Assembly (NCBI GenBank): GCA_013396915.1
Contig: VWZL01001979.1
Location: 62,001-126,000, forward strand
Length of the DNA stretch: 64,000 nt
Direction of reading: 5' to 3'
Source: Stercorarius parasiticus
Taxonomy: Eukaryota; Chordata; Aves; Charadriiformes; Stercorariidae
Every line of letters starts with the position of its first letter. Position 1 is the first letter of the stretch. Positions 39,337 to 50,176 of this stretch are shown piece by piece. The notes under the pieces are model-generated. The model worked only from the letters and a program-made list of their open reading frames with translations. It did not search any database and had not been told where the DNA came from. The position numbers and the translations under genes are program-made.

Positions 39337-42008
39337 CTGCAGAAACAAGAAGAGAATGATCAGAAAATAATGTGATTTGTGATGTTACTGTAAGCAAAGA
39401 ATGAATAATCATTAGAGATCAAGGAAAAAGCCATTACTTAAAGTTGTCCAAAAACTATGATACCTGATGAAGGGATTCCTTTCTTAAATGTGGTTCTCTT
39501 AAAAAAAAAAAAAATCATACAAAGAGAGTGGTTTAATGTCTTTGCGTATCTTCAAGCATATAAGACAACATACATCCCACGGAACACAAACTGGAATTCC
39601 CAGCCTTAACCAGTGATCATGGTAAGGTTCTCTCATTGCTTCCCTCATTTCTATAGTATGAGCTTTGCATTCATGATTGAGGGATGGTGCAGGAACACAG
39701 GAGAAGCTGTAGACTTGAAGATAAATCTTTTCTTTAGGATCTGGGACCTACAGGACCCCAAGATAAAGGGAAAACAGAAACAAGATTTTTCTTTTTTTGG
39801 ATGAGCGATAGACAACAGACCACTGTACTGAAGCCAAGGGGAAAAGGGAAAGTTTCAGACAGCAAATTCTAGAGCTACAAATGCCTAGAACTTTCTTATA
39901 ATGGTGTCAAAGAAACATCCACAACTATTTCATACTGGGACTGACCAAATCATATTACCACTCAGTATGGTATTTCCTATGTTACCATACCTAAGAGTCA
40001 AACCCTTGACCACCACATACAAGGGATCTGTGACTCATTTAGCACTGTGAATTCCACTCCTCAAGCTGATGTCTGATTTTCTGGAGTTTTGACATGGGTT
40101 TTCACCATTCCTAAGTTCCTTTGCTAAATGCCTCTCACTAAGAATTGAAAAAAACTTATTTTTTTCTTAAGTGTATCACACACTGTGATGCATTATCTAT
40201 ACAATATCATCAATCCAGAAAGTGGGTGAAACCTAGCCAATTCAAGTCAAGTAGGAATAAACCAATGGAATAAAAAATATATGACAGCATGTGTAAAACG
40301 AAGATAATTTATGTGAGGAGATAATTTATAGTGAAGGGACCCTTCACTATCATATTCAGATATCAACTATAAAGAACTAGGAACAGGAGGAAAACATGAC
40401 ATTGACTTATCTGGAATTCACACATCCATATGATTTTGCTTTGCTGTTTCCTGTCTTGCTTTTATCAGTCCCGAAGCTCTGTTGCTGACAATTTTAAGTG
40501 AAATTTGGAGACACAATGAACATGAATACCTCCAGATATTCCTCTGCTTACAATGCTTTTCATTTTGAAGGGAAAGAAAAAACACCCTACTGCTTTCAGA
40601 GCATGGATAAGATTATACCAGATTTTTTCATGTGGAAGGAATTTAAAGACATCAGCTCAGCACCTGTTGAATTAATTTCATATCACTTGACTTTATCCCC
40701 TTTCAAACAAAGCTATAAACCAGCATAGCTACGGACAAGATTTGTAAGTAATGTTTGCAGACAGACATTTTCTCTCTGCTTGTGAACCTGTTACAAAAAT
40801 TGAGCAAAGCATTGGACTGGAATGTAAAGTGTCTATGATTAGGAGAAGGGTTTTTAACACTGCTTAGAGTTTGGGGCAGAAATATTCTGATGTACCATCT
40901 TGGTGCATGACATCAAAGGTGGCTACCTATAAGTTTTTCTATGAGTAAGATATTGCTGGCTTCTCTATATAATTAGGTACCAGTGGGTAAGTTCTGTCCC
41001 CAGATTCTCTATGCAGAAGCTGCCAATAGTGTTAGCTTTACATTCTGCAAGAGTTATGGACCTGGGACATAAAGGGAGACACAAAGGAACCTTCTGCAGC
41101 AGAATGTCAGGTTGATTGTCTGAAAGCTATGAACAGACAACTTCTCGGGCTAATAGCAATATCTAATACAAGTTAAATCTTTATATTGAATTGAACAAAC
41201 ACCTAGATACTGATTCAGGGAAGAAACAGGGAGGAAATTCTATTACTAACTGGCAGCAATATGCACATTATGATTAGCATCTCTACAGCTAACTGTCCTG
41301 CCTTCCAGTGAACAAACTTATAAAATGAGCCATCAGTCACAGTTCAAATTCTCAAGACTAAAAACACTTAAAAATATATCTTGCAGAAATAATCTTGTGG
41401 TAAGAGAATGAATAACAAAGACAGGTGATAACATGGAGACAAAGAATAACAGAACAACTCAAGATTTGGGAAAGCTGGCCTACTGCCTGTTTAGAATGAG
41501 TCTTCTGATACCAGTTTCAAAATGGAGACAGTCGTTTTTACAATACTATTCAGAAGTGAAGTCCTAGCAACAATACTGACACCAGGTTGAGTCATTGGTG
41601 ATTCATAACTGCCCTCCATTAGACAGTGCGGCTTGCAAATAAAAAGTAACCAGAATTACTGTTTAACGATACCTGAATTGCTTCTAATAACACCACAGCC
41701 TGGTTAAATGACATTGCTAATATATTATTTTCCCTCTTGCAGTATCAGTGTCCTTTTCCTGGACTTTAGGCAGTCAAAATAGAAGTTTCAGAGTCAGGTA
41801 AACTGAAATTAATGGAAATATTATAGATGCTTGATGTGAAAAGACGTATTAAAGGAAATTAAGGACACCTAATGATATCTGAGGAGGAATTACATTTCCT
41901 CCTTCAGAAAAAGGTAGAATGGCTATTCTCCTTTGAGAAAAACTAAGGCGCATAAGCTGATGAAATACTCAAAGCAAAGAGCTATTTTTTGACGTTTTGG
42001 AGACTCAC
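39337..42008 (-). other. Intron between the two EYS exons
   Basis: 2672 bp bounded on the minus strand by GTGAGT at the 5' end (42003-42008) and a pyrimidine tract with CTGCAG at the 3' end (39337-39342). AT-rich, with an A run near 39500 and a 23-bp near-palindrome at 40329-40351. An open frame of 76 codons on the plus strand at 40498-40728 lacks recognisable domains and I regard it as chance. No transposable element was recognised. Confidence 0.7.
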
Positions 42009-42117
42009 CTGAGATGCTCGATATGAGAGAGAAAGTTTGTGTTGTACAGGAGGATTTCCATCTGCAGCCATTTCAATCATACAGTAACCTTCAGGACTGC
42101 TCACAGGCAACATATAG
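42009..42117 (-). CDS. EYS: EYS exon: internal strand of the same laminin-G domain (partial gene)
   Basis: Seen: on the minus strand a TTTCCTTACAG acceptor is followed by one base that completes a split codon, then 36 open codons, then a CAG|GTGAGT donor. The peptide contains SPEGYCMIEM, ADGNPP and QHKLSLSYRASQ. The exon leaves in phase 0, which is what the exon at 39116-39336 needs, and the junction reads RASQ|ITFGSVFLGN with no break. Of the three frames, the CTA-TAT frame reaches TGA after eight codons, so the phase call is well determined. Inference: these are beta-strands of the LamG domain whose end lies in the next exon, and the continuity supports a functional transcript running right to left. 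The exon is too short to stand out as an ORF. The preceding exon should end two bases into a codon; I could not locate it between 42118 and 64000. Confidence 0.72.
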
Positions 42118-43514
42118 CTGTAAGGAAACAGAAGATCTCATTACTCTTTATGCTGTTGACAGCAGAGTATTCAAACCTCACATAGCAAAGGCAAGGTGAA
42201 AAAGATGCTTCTGTCTCCATAAAGGATGACAATCTTTGGACACTAATAATTCCAGTTTCCTGTCTGCTTGGACCACCCAGGAGACAAAAGATGTAAGTTT
42301 CTTCTACTAATGTCCCTCTTCTATTTGCTTTCCTACTGTTCTTGACTCTAGTGTTTGAAATGTATACAGAGACAAAGAAGAAAGAGATCTTTACATGCAT
42401 AAGTGGGTATTGATAAATTGTAAGTGCTAACTGTGGCTGACATGGTCTCCTCTAGTATAGAGGATTGTTGGACAAGTAACATCAGTGTTGAACGATGCTG
42501 AACTTCCCTAGGTGGAAATTTCTTTTTCCTGCCCTACAGGGGAAACAGAAATGGAATAAGAAATGAAAGGCTGCATACCTCTGAGCAGCAAGATTACACT
42601 GTGATATAGTTATTGCTACTTGGAAAGTGTGCTGTTAATGTAAACTCTGGTACTGGGCTTCAGAGATAAAGAAGAATATAAGGTTAAGGGAATTTGTAAA
42701 GTAAATGCTAGCGAACATTCAACAAAACACTGTGAATTCTTCAGATTCTTTCTATGATGAGATATGATGAAATGCTATTAATATTATCAGCAATAAAAGT
42801 TCAATCCAACAAGGTGATCTTCAAATATACTGGTTTCGTATTTAGAAAGGAAATTTGCATAAACATTATCACAGCAACGGCAGAATAGGAGAATAGTAGT
42901 TGATAGATTCTTTAAAACTGAGTTCTGCTTTTTCTGTAGAAGTGCTTCCCAATTCCACTTAACCTCAGTTTCAATCTTCACATGCTTAAAAGAGAATGTG
43001 ACGGGCCTCCTTTTGGGAAGCATGTTAAGGTTTACTGATTACACGCACTCTGCCCGTGAAACTCTGCTCAGTCAAGTCCATATAATCAGGTTTCCAGAGT
43101 ATAAGCCTTTAACAAGAACAATGTTGCATTTTTGTGTAATATTTCAGAAATGTTACACAACAGATTTTACGAAGGATTCTGAAAAACATTATACATTCAT
43201 ATGGACTGACAAATTTTCCATTTTTTTAGCCAAACAAATGCTAAAGGACAACGACAGGAATCCCATAAACTATTCTGTGTTGGGATGGATGAATTTCTAT
43301 GTTAAGCCATAGACATACGAAGTAGTTAACATATTTTAAAGCCCATTATGTCCTGAACACTAGAAGCATATATTACTAATCTTAGAAATGACCTCAGCAC
43401 TGCCAAGGACAAATTTACTCCTGGATGAACCACATCAAGACCTACCATGCTCTCAAATGCCCACCTTTTCATATACCACCACCTGGTTGGTTGTGTGCAG
43501 CTGCTGTGGTATGA

Positions 43515-43548
43515 CTTATCCCACGTTATGCCTTATCCCACGTTATGC
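43515..43548. repeat. 17-bp direct tandem duplication, two copies
   Basis: CTTATCCCACGTTATGC occurs twice back to back with no mismatch (43515-43531 and 43532-43548). A recent slippage duplication; a candidate for length polymorphism. Confidence 0.9.
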
Positions 43549-46500
43549 CTTGAGCTTTGCTTTTCTACTCCTGTGTTTACAGTCTTACTATTTTGTTCTC
43601 CTGTCTGTAGATTCAGTATGAAATTTAGAGCCCAAGTTTTTACCTCTGAAGTTACTGGGAACACTGTATTGACATAAATGGATATAGTATTAGGCCCCTA
43701 ATGAATATTTATAACATTCACTGCAGTGCAGTGATTTCTGAGTGAGCAGCAAAAAACCAGTGCATCTACTAACACAAGTCTCCCAGGCAGTGTATCTATA
43801 TCAGCAGGTGATGCACCCATATTAATAAATCTTACCTTTCCAATGGTTATATTGCTTCTGGTTCCAGAGCTAATTCAGTCAATACTAACTCATTGACTTT
43901 TCACTGTGCTCTGCTCCATGGGGTTGAAACGTGCTAAATTATTTCACCTTTGTGGGTATGCAACACTTTTCCCATTTTTGAACCAGAAACAATGTTTTAA
44001 AATTTTTTAAAAAGACTGAGATATTTGAATGGCATCTTCTATTATCATCTTTTGAAATGTGATCTAGACTCCTAGACTATTCAAATGGGTTTGAAAAATG
44101 TTTATTTTCCTTTCTTATTTTAGGTTAAAAAAATTCATGTTGTTTTTCAGTATATTTTAAGTTAAGTTCTTTCTTATGTAGTCTGAAGTTAGCATAACAT
44201 TTTGATTTTGAAGGTAGGGAGCCAGAAGCAGTCTCCTGTTCTGAAGATCAGCTAATTTTCACAATTTCATTATAAAATGTGAATTGAGTAAGCAGAAGTT
44301 CCTTCTTAATAAATAATGGGTATATTGACAGATAGCTTTGTGATCTCCTTTTTAGATACTTGGAATAAGGACAAATTTGGAGAAAGTACTTCCACCTACT
44401 GTGATTTCTAACCAATTCTTGACATAGAAAATATACTTTGAATTTTATTTATTATTCCTACTCATATTTCAGCTGCTGAGAATCTTCAAACAGGTAAATC
44501 ACAGTATATAAAGATAACTTTTTCAGATAAAAGAAAATCACCTTGTTTAGCATTCTCTTGGGGAAAACCAACTCCTAATCTTTTCTTGATGCTTTCTACT
44601 CTGAGAAGATATCATAGTACAGACCTAACGTACTCATGGCAAAGTCTACCCTCTGCCCCTGCCTTGTCCCTGCTTCTCAGGAAGGTTTCTGAAGTCTGAA
44701 TCTGCTGCAGTTCCGAAATCTGTTCAAGGTTTAACCCCTTGTATCGCATATTTTAATAGTCCAGCCTACAAAGGACAAAAGTTTAAGTGATGTGGCAAAG
44801 TCAATAAAGGAGAATGTTCATCTCATGGAAAAGAACAGAACAATATGGTCTATGTCATTTTGATCATCTTCAAGCAATTAGACATCCAAGCCAAATTCAG
44901 CACTGTAAACTTTCATTGCAAATGTCTGTTATTCACACATCCTCACTGTTATGTATATCTAATTTCTCTTGTTTTGATTCTTTACTAGGGAAAAAAAAAA
45001 GATGAAAAATAGGTGCAATTAAAATAAGCCTTAAAGATTACTTGATGCTGACATGGTCTTTACTGAGCTATCTTTATGTAGACAAGCCCAAGTATCCTAA
45101 ATTCATATAGATAATAACACAATCATCCCTACACACACATATCTGGTGATCCGTTCTACCTTTAAAGAAATGTGTCAGAAAAAATGAAAAAATAAATTCA
45201 AAAGAAAAAAAAAAGACCAATATCTATTGGTCTGTTTTGCAGTGATTTTGATCATTAGGTCTCAACTTCACTAAGGACATAAAGCTATCATTTTTTTTTT
45301 TAAGATTCAGCAATGAAATCTCAAAGAAAGGAACTGAATTTTTTGATGTCAGACAGTAGATTAGTATCTGAGTTGTGAGAAAAAACCCCATAGGCTAGAG
45401 CAGCAACCTACTGCCCTGTATTCTGGAGTGCAGATTAGGAACGCTACTACTACTTTCTTCAGCATTTGCTCCTTTCTCTGCAAGGATTTCCAAGCTCATA
45501 ATACTTGAAATTTTTCTCTGTATTATGTCATAGAAAGGAAAAACTGTCATTTGAAATGTGAACAAAATGAATATTTTTCATGCTTACATTACCACAAAAT
45601 TAGGACTGTTTGAATTTGCTAGATTACTCAAATATGCTTAGAATAGCTTTTAGAAAGAGACAGAGCATGGAAAATTACAGCCCAAAAGACAGTTTTCTGA
45701 GAAAATTATGAAAATAATGAAGAATGGCAATTAAAATAGAAATGCTGTCTCTATCTTTACTATAGCATTTAAAACCACAAAGTGCTTCAGTGTGGACATA
45801 TGTAAGGCACAATTATATCAGTTTTTAAAAACAATAACAGAAAAAAGAATGCGCTTGAAACATTCTGTGGTAGAAATAACCTGAACTAAAATACCACTTA
45901 ATGTAGCTCTATAACTTCATAATATTTTTCTTATAATGTAAGATTAAATCTGTCTTAATCTTGCAACTGCATAAATGCAGTTGTATTACTGCACGCATCA
46001 CATAGAGGATTGAAATCCATTATCCACATTAGAAAAGTTAAAATGGAACTGATGATTTATTCTCTTGACATTTTTTCTTTATTTTTCTAATTAACCTCAT
46101 ATTATGAGATACTGACCTCACATTAAGAACACCTGAGATGAAAGTGGCTAATCACTGACATCTTTAAATTTTGAAGTATTTTTAGTTCAGTTGTGCTTTT
46201 TCACTCGTTTAGATGCTGAAGGCATTTCAGTCCATCTGCCTCGCATCTCAGTGGCATATTTCAGTTGCACTCAAAGCCAGTGTTTTTTTCCCTCCAGAGA
46301 CAGTGACAGAAGAGAATGCAATATGATTCCTATTGCAGGATTATTTTGTCAGGCACCAAAATTGTGATTCATGCACATCACACTCATAATGATATAAAAA
46401 GGATTCACGGAGCAGTAGAGAATTGGGTGTGTGGTGAGTAGGTATGGGAAACGGGTGTGTGGGGAGGATGTATGAGAATGTTACGCACAATAATCTAAAT

Positions 46501-47712
46501 AGGTCTGGAGCCATGTGGAGCCCAACCTGTTCCTGTAGATGCTAAGGTACAGACCTGGTGTAGTCAAATATTTGTTTCCACATATTTGAAATAAGAAGAG
46601 GTTCAGCCTTCTTTTCTGTGTTTGGGTTAGAAAAACATGATTTTTTCATAGCTGCTGTGGATTTTATATAAGCTTGCTAAGAACAAAAATTAACAAAGGT
46701 TTTACTACAGGGGCTGTTTCTTTACAAAAGACTCATGGACCTCAACAGATGCAAAATAGGAGTTATATACAGTGATTAATGCCATTATTAGTTACATCTT
46801 GATTAATTATGTGCCTAAACACTGAATTTCTAGCAGCATGCAATGTTTACCTAACATGCTCGTAGCTATGACACAATTGTGGATATTAAGTATTGAATTA
46901 ATTTAGGCCTGGAAATGATATTGAAAGAAATCCCCTTAAACTAGCTAACGTTGAGGCACTTCTAAATCAAATGTTGCCTGGTATAATCTTGCTCAAGCAA
47001 ATGTTTTAGCTTAAATTATCACAGCTACTTCTCCAACCGAGAAATGCAATCATACCTTTATTTTCTTTCAAGCTAGTCACCAGGTGGCACTAGAGGAGCA
47101 CAGTAGAAAGCATGAATGCAAAATTCATACTAATGTCTCTGCTAATCATTGGAAAGACTGACTTATGCCCTAATTGATAGCATGATTGCTTCAGCTTCCA
47201 GTTTATATCAAGGGAAACACAGTAAAGTATCTTAAACTGATTACATATTTGACAATAGGGATGAGAATAGGTCCGGAGACTGGAACTTCTGGAAGACACT
47301 TAACTGCATTCATGCATTATAATTACCTAATGTAATCATGTAAAAATGGTGCATTCATGGTTGTGTAAACATACTTAAGAAAATTTAGTTTATAGCAATT
47401 ATGTTTTCTGTACAGTGCTGAAGGTGCAGCCGTATTTCTAACAGATTAAGGAGATGCATAACAAAATCAAAATGTCAGATAATCAGGTATAAAAAAAACC
47501 CCAAGCATTATAAAGAGAACCAGCGTTTCTTCTTATCCAAGCTAAATTATCATGTTAAGTTTTTTTCTGAACAAAGATCTCGCACTGCTAGCAGACCAGG
47601 GTTTCTGGTCTTCTGAAAAATAATTGCAAAGTAGTTACACTACTGTCCATTTTCTAATGCCACAATTGGAGGATTACATTTAGAACTATTTGCTATTTTT
47701 CTCCCTACAAGA

Positions 47713-47773
47713 TGACAAACATTAGTCCAACTTAACAAACAAGCTGACAAACAAGCTGACAAACATTAGTCCA
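47713..47773. repeat. Local nested direct repeat
   Basis: TGACAAACATTAGTCCA appears at 47713 and again at 47757, and between them ACAAACAAGCTG occurs twice in tandem. It looks like stepwise slippage of a short A-rich element. Confidence 0.8.
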
Positions 47774-48546
47774 TCATAGAAACCCCTCCACCCCCCAAAA
47801 ATCCTCTTTACTGAAAAAGTGTTGATATTAAAGACACAATCTAAAATTACTCTTGCAAAACACTGGAACGGCTTCATTTACACCCTTGATTAACCAGAGC
47901 AGTTGTCAAGGGAACATCTAAGCAGCTGTCAAGCAATACAGGAGATTTTTCAAGAACAGTGATTTTACTTTTGACTGAGCACATTCAATTCACAAGTGTG
48001 AAAATCTGTACTGCATCTTACAGTTTTAATAATCTCTTGGTAGTTCTTTCCAAAATTCTTGCACTTACTTTTTTTTTTTTCTTAAAAAATATATTTTAAA
48101 AATTTCATTATTTAAAACACCCTTTCTCTTCCCAAAATTAGCTTCAACATACTGCTTGCATGGAAATGTTCACATGTCTCTTTACCTTCTTCTATTTCAA
48201 CAAGGTCAAATTTTGGTATTTATTACTACTTTCAATTAGAACACTAGTGATAATTATAAAAATGAATGCTTCATGTTATGTCTGACATCTTATTTGAAAT
48301 CAATGAAACATCTGTCATAACCTCCAGCCATTCAACACCAAATTTCAGGTTTCCTAGTTTCTATGAGCTGACCGAACAGTGAAAGTGTACCAGCAAGGGA
48401 AAGGAGGAGAGAGAAAGACAAAGGGAAGGGGGTACAGAAAAGCACGGAAGATGAAAAATCCCAAATGACTTTGACTCCTAACAGTGCCTTGCAGTAATCC
48501 CTTGATGCCCTTTTCTTTTAAAAAAAAAAAGAAAAAAAAAAAAGAG

Positions 48547-50176
48547 ATGTGTGAACTTCTGGAATGCATTAGGGGATGATAAACTCCCAGCTGACCCTGA
48601 ACTTGTTTGAGACTTGCAGCTCCAGCTGGATGTGCATAAATCTACAGGGCCTAATGGGATTCATCCCAGGGTACTGAAAGAGCTGGCCGATGTCATTGCG
48701 GGACCTCTCTTCATTATTTTTCAACGGTCTTAGGAGTCTGGAGAGGTCCCTGTTGACTGGAAGCTGGCAAATGTTTTCCCGATTTTCAAGAAGGGAAAGA
48801 AAGAAGACCCTGATAATTACAGGCCTGTTAGTCTCACTTCAGTGCCTGGTAAAATTATGGAGAAGATTATTCTGGGAGTTATTGAAAAGCACTTGAGAGA
48901 AATGCAGTTATTGGTCATAGCCAGCACGGGTTCACGAGGGGAAAGTCCTGCTTAACCAACTTAATTTCCTTTTATGACAAGGTCACCTATATAGGTGACC
49001 AAGGGAAGCCAGCAAACATGGTGGGTTTGGACTTTAGCAAAGCTTTTGATACTGTCTCTCACAGTATCCTTCTGGATAAAATGTCCCGCATGCAGCTAGA
49101 CAAGTCCATAATATGACAGCTGACAGGTCAGGCTCAAAGAGTTACAGTAAACGGGGCTGCATCAGGCTGGCGGCCAGTCACCAGTGGGGTTTCCCAGGGC
49201 TCAATTTTAGGGCCAATTCTCTTCCATGTTTTAATAAATGATCTGGATGCAGAAGTCGGATGTACAGTAAGTAAGTTTGCGGATGATACTAAACTAGGAG
49301 GAGCTGTGGACTCCCTTGAGGGTAGTGAGGCCTTAGAGAGAGATCTGGACAGAATAGAGAGCTGGACAGTCACCAACCACGCGAAATTTAACAAGAGCAA
49401 GTGTCAGATTCTCTACCTGGAATGGGGCACTTCTAGTTATACATACAAGTTGGGGGATGAGAGGCTGAAGAGCAGCCCTGTGGAAAGAGATCTGGGGATT
49501 TGGGTTGATGGCAAGTTGCCTACGAGTTAGCAGTGTGTCCTGGTAGCCAAAAGTGCCAACTGTGTCCTGGGGTGCATCAAGCACAGCATAGATAGTCGGT
49601 CGAGGGAGGTGATTGTCCCACTCTGCACTACACTTCTGTGGCCCCACCTAGAGTACTGTGTGCAGTTTTGGTCACCTCAATATAAGATGGACATCAGACT
49701 ATTAGAGTGTGTCCAGAGGAGGGCAACCAAGATGGTGAAAGATCTCGAGGGGAAGACTTATGAGCAGCAGCTGAGGTCTCTTGCTTTGTTCAGCTTGGAG
49801 AAGAGAAGGGTAAGGGGGGACCTCATTGCAGTCTACAACTTCCTCAAGGGAGGCAGTGGAGGCAGAGGTGCTGATCTCCTCTTTCTGGTGACCAGCGATA
49901 GGACACAAGGAAATGGAATGAAGCTGCGTCAGGGGAAGTTCAGATTGGACATTAGGAAAAGGTTCTTCACTAAGAGGGTAGTCAGTCACTGGAACAGGCT
50001 CCCCAGGGAAGCGGTCATGGCACCGAGGCTGTCAGAGTTAAAGGAGTGTCTGGACAACACTCTTAGTCATATGGTTTAGTTTTAGGTAGTCCTGCGAGGA
50101 GCAGAAGGTTGGACTCTATGATCCTTATGGGTCTCTTCCAACTTGAGATATTCTATGATTCTGTGATTCTATGATT
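48547..50176 (+). repeat. CR1 LINE, 1.6-kb 5'-truncated copy with reverse transcriptase remnants
   Basis: Seen, in order on the plus strand: GPNGIHPRVLKELADVIAG and DWKLANVFPIFKKGKKEDP (RT fingers), [29 protein letters not shown] (palm motif with the first catalytic Asp, about 49030-49062), SQGSILGPILF, FADDTKL (catalytic FADD at 49276-49287), then HAKFNKSKCQI, ERDLGIWVDGKLP. A 156-codon open C-terminal frame follows at 49609-50079 with [31 protein letters not shown] and HWNRLPREA. It ends with ATTCTATGATTCTGTGATTC. Stops and frameshifts (for example TAG just after the first fingers block, and again near 48920 and 49110) inactivate it. The apurinic endonuclease and ORF1 are absent. It sits directly beside an A-rich run at 48520-48544. 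Confidence 0.95.

Larger units (their letters stand above)
42118..48546. other. EYS intron upstream of exon 42009-42117
   Basis: About 6.4 kb without recognised transposons. Small features: a 17-bp direct tandem at 43515-43548, a hairpin at 45965-45984 (CAACTGCA, TAAA, TGCAGTTG), a local duplication at 47713-47773, poly-A near 44989-45000 and a long interrupted A run at 48520-48544 abutting the CR1. Frames of up to 104 codons (42998-43312, plus strand) show no family resemblance. Confidence 0.55.

Noticed and set aside
49609..50079. 156-codon ORF that looks like a real protein
   Set aside because: It is the C-terminus of CR1 ORF2 within a truncated retrotransposon, not a host gene.
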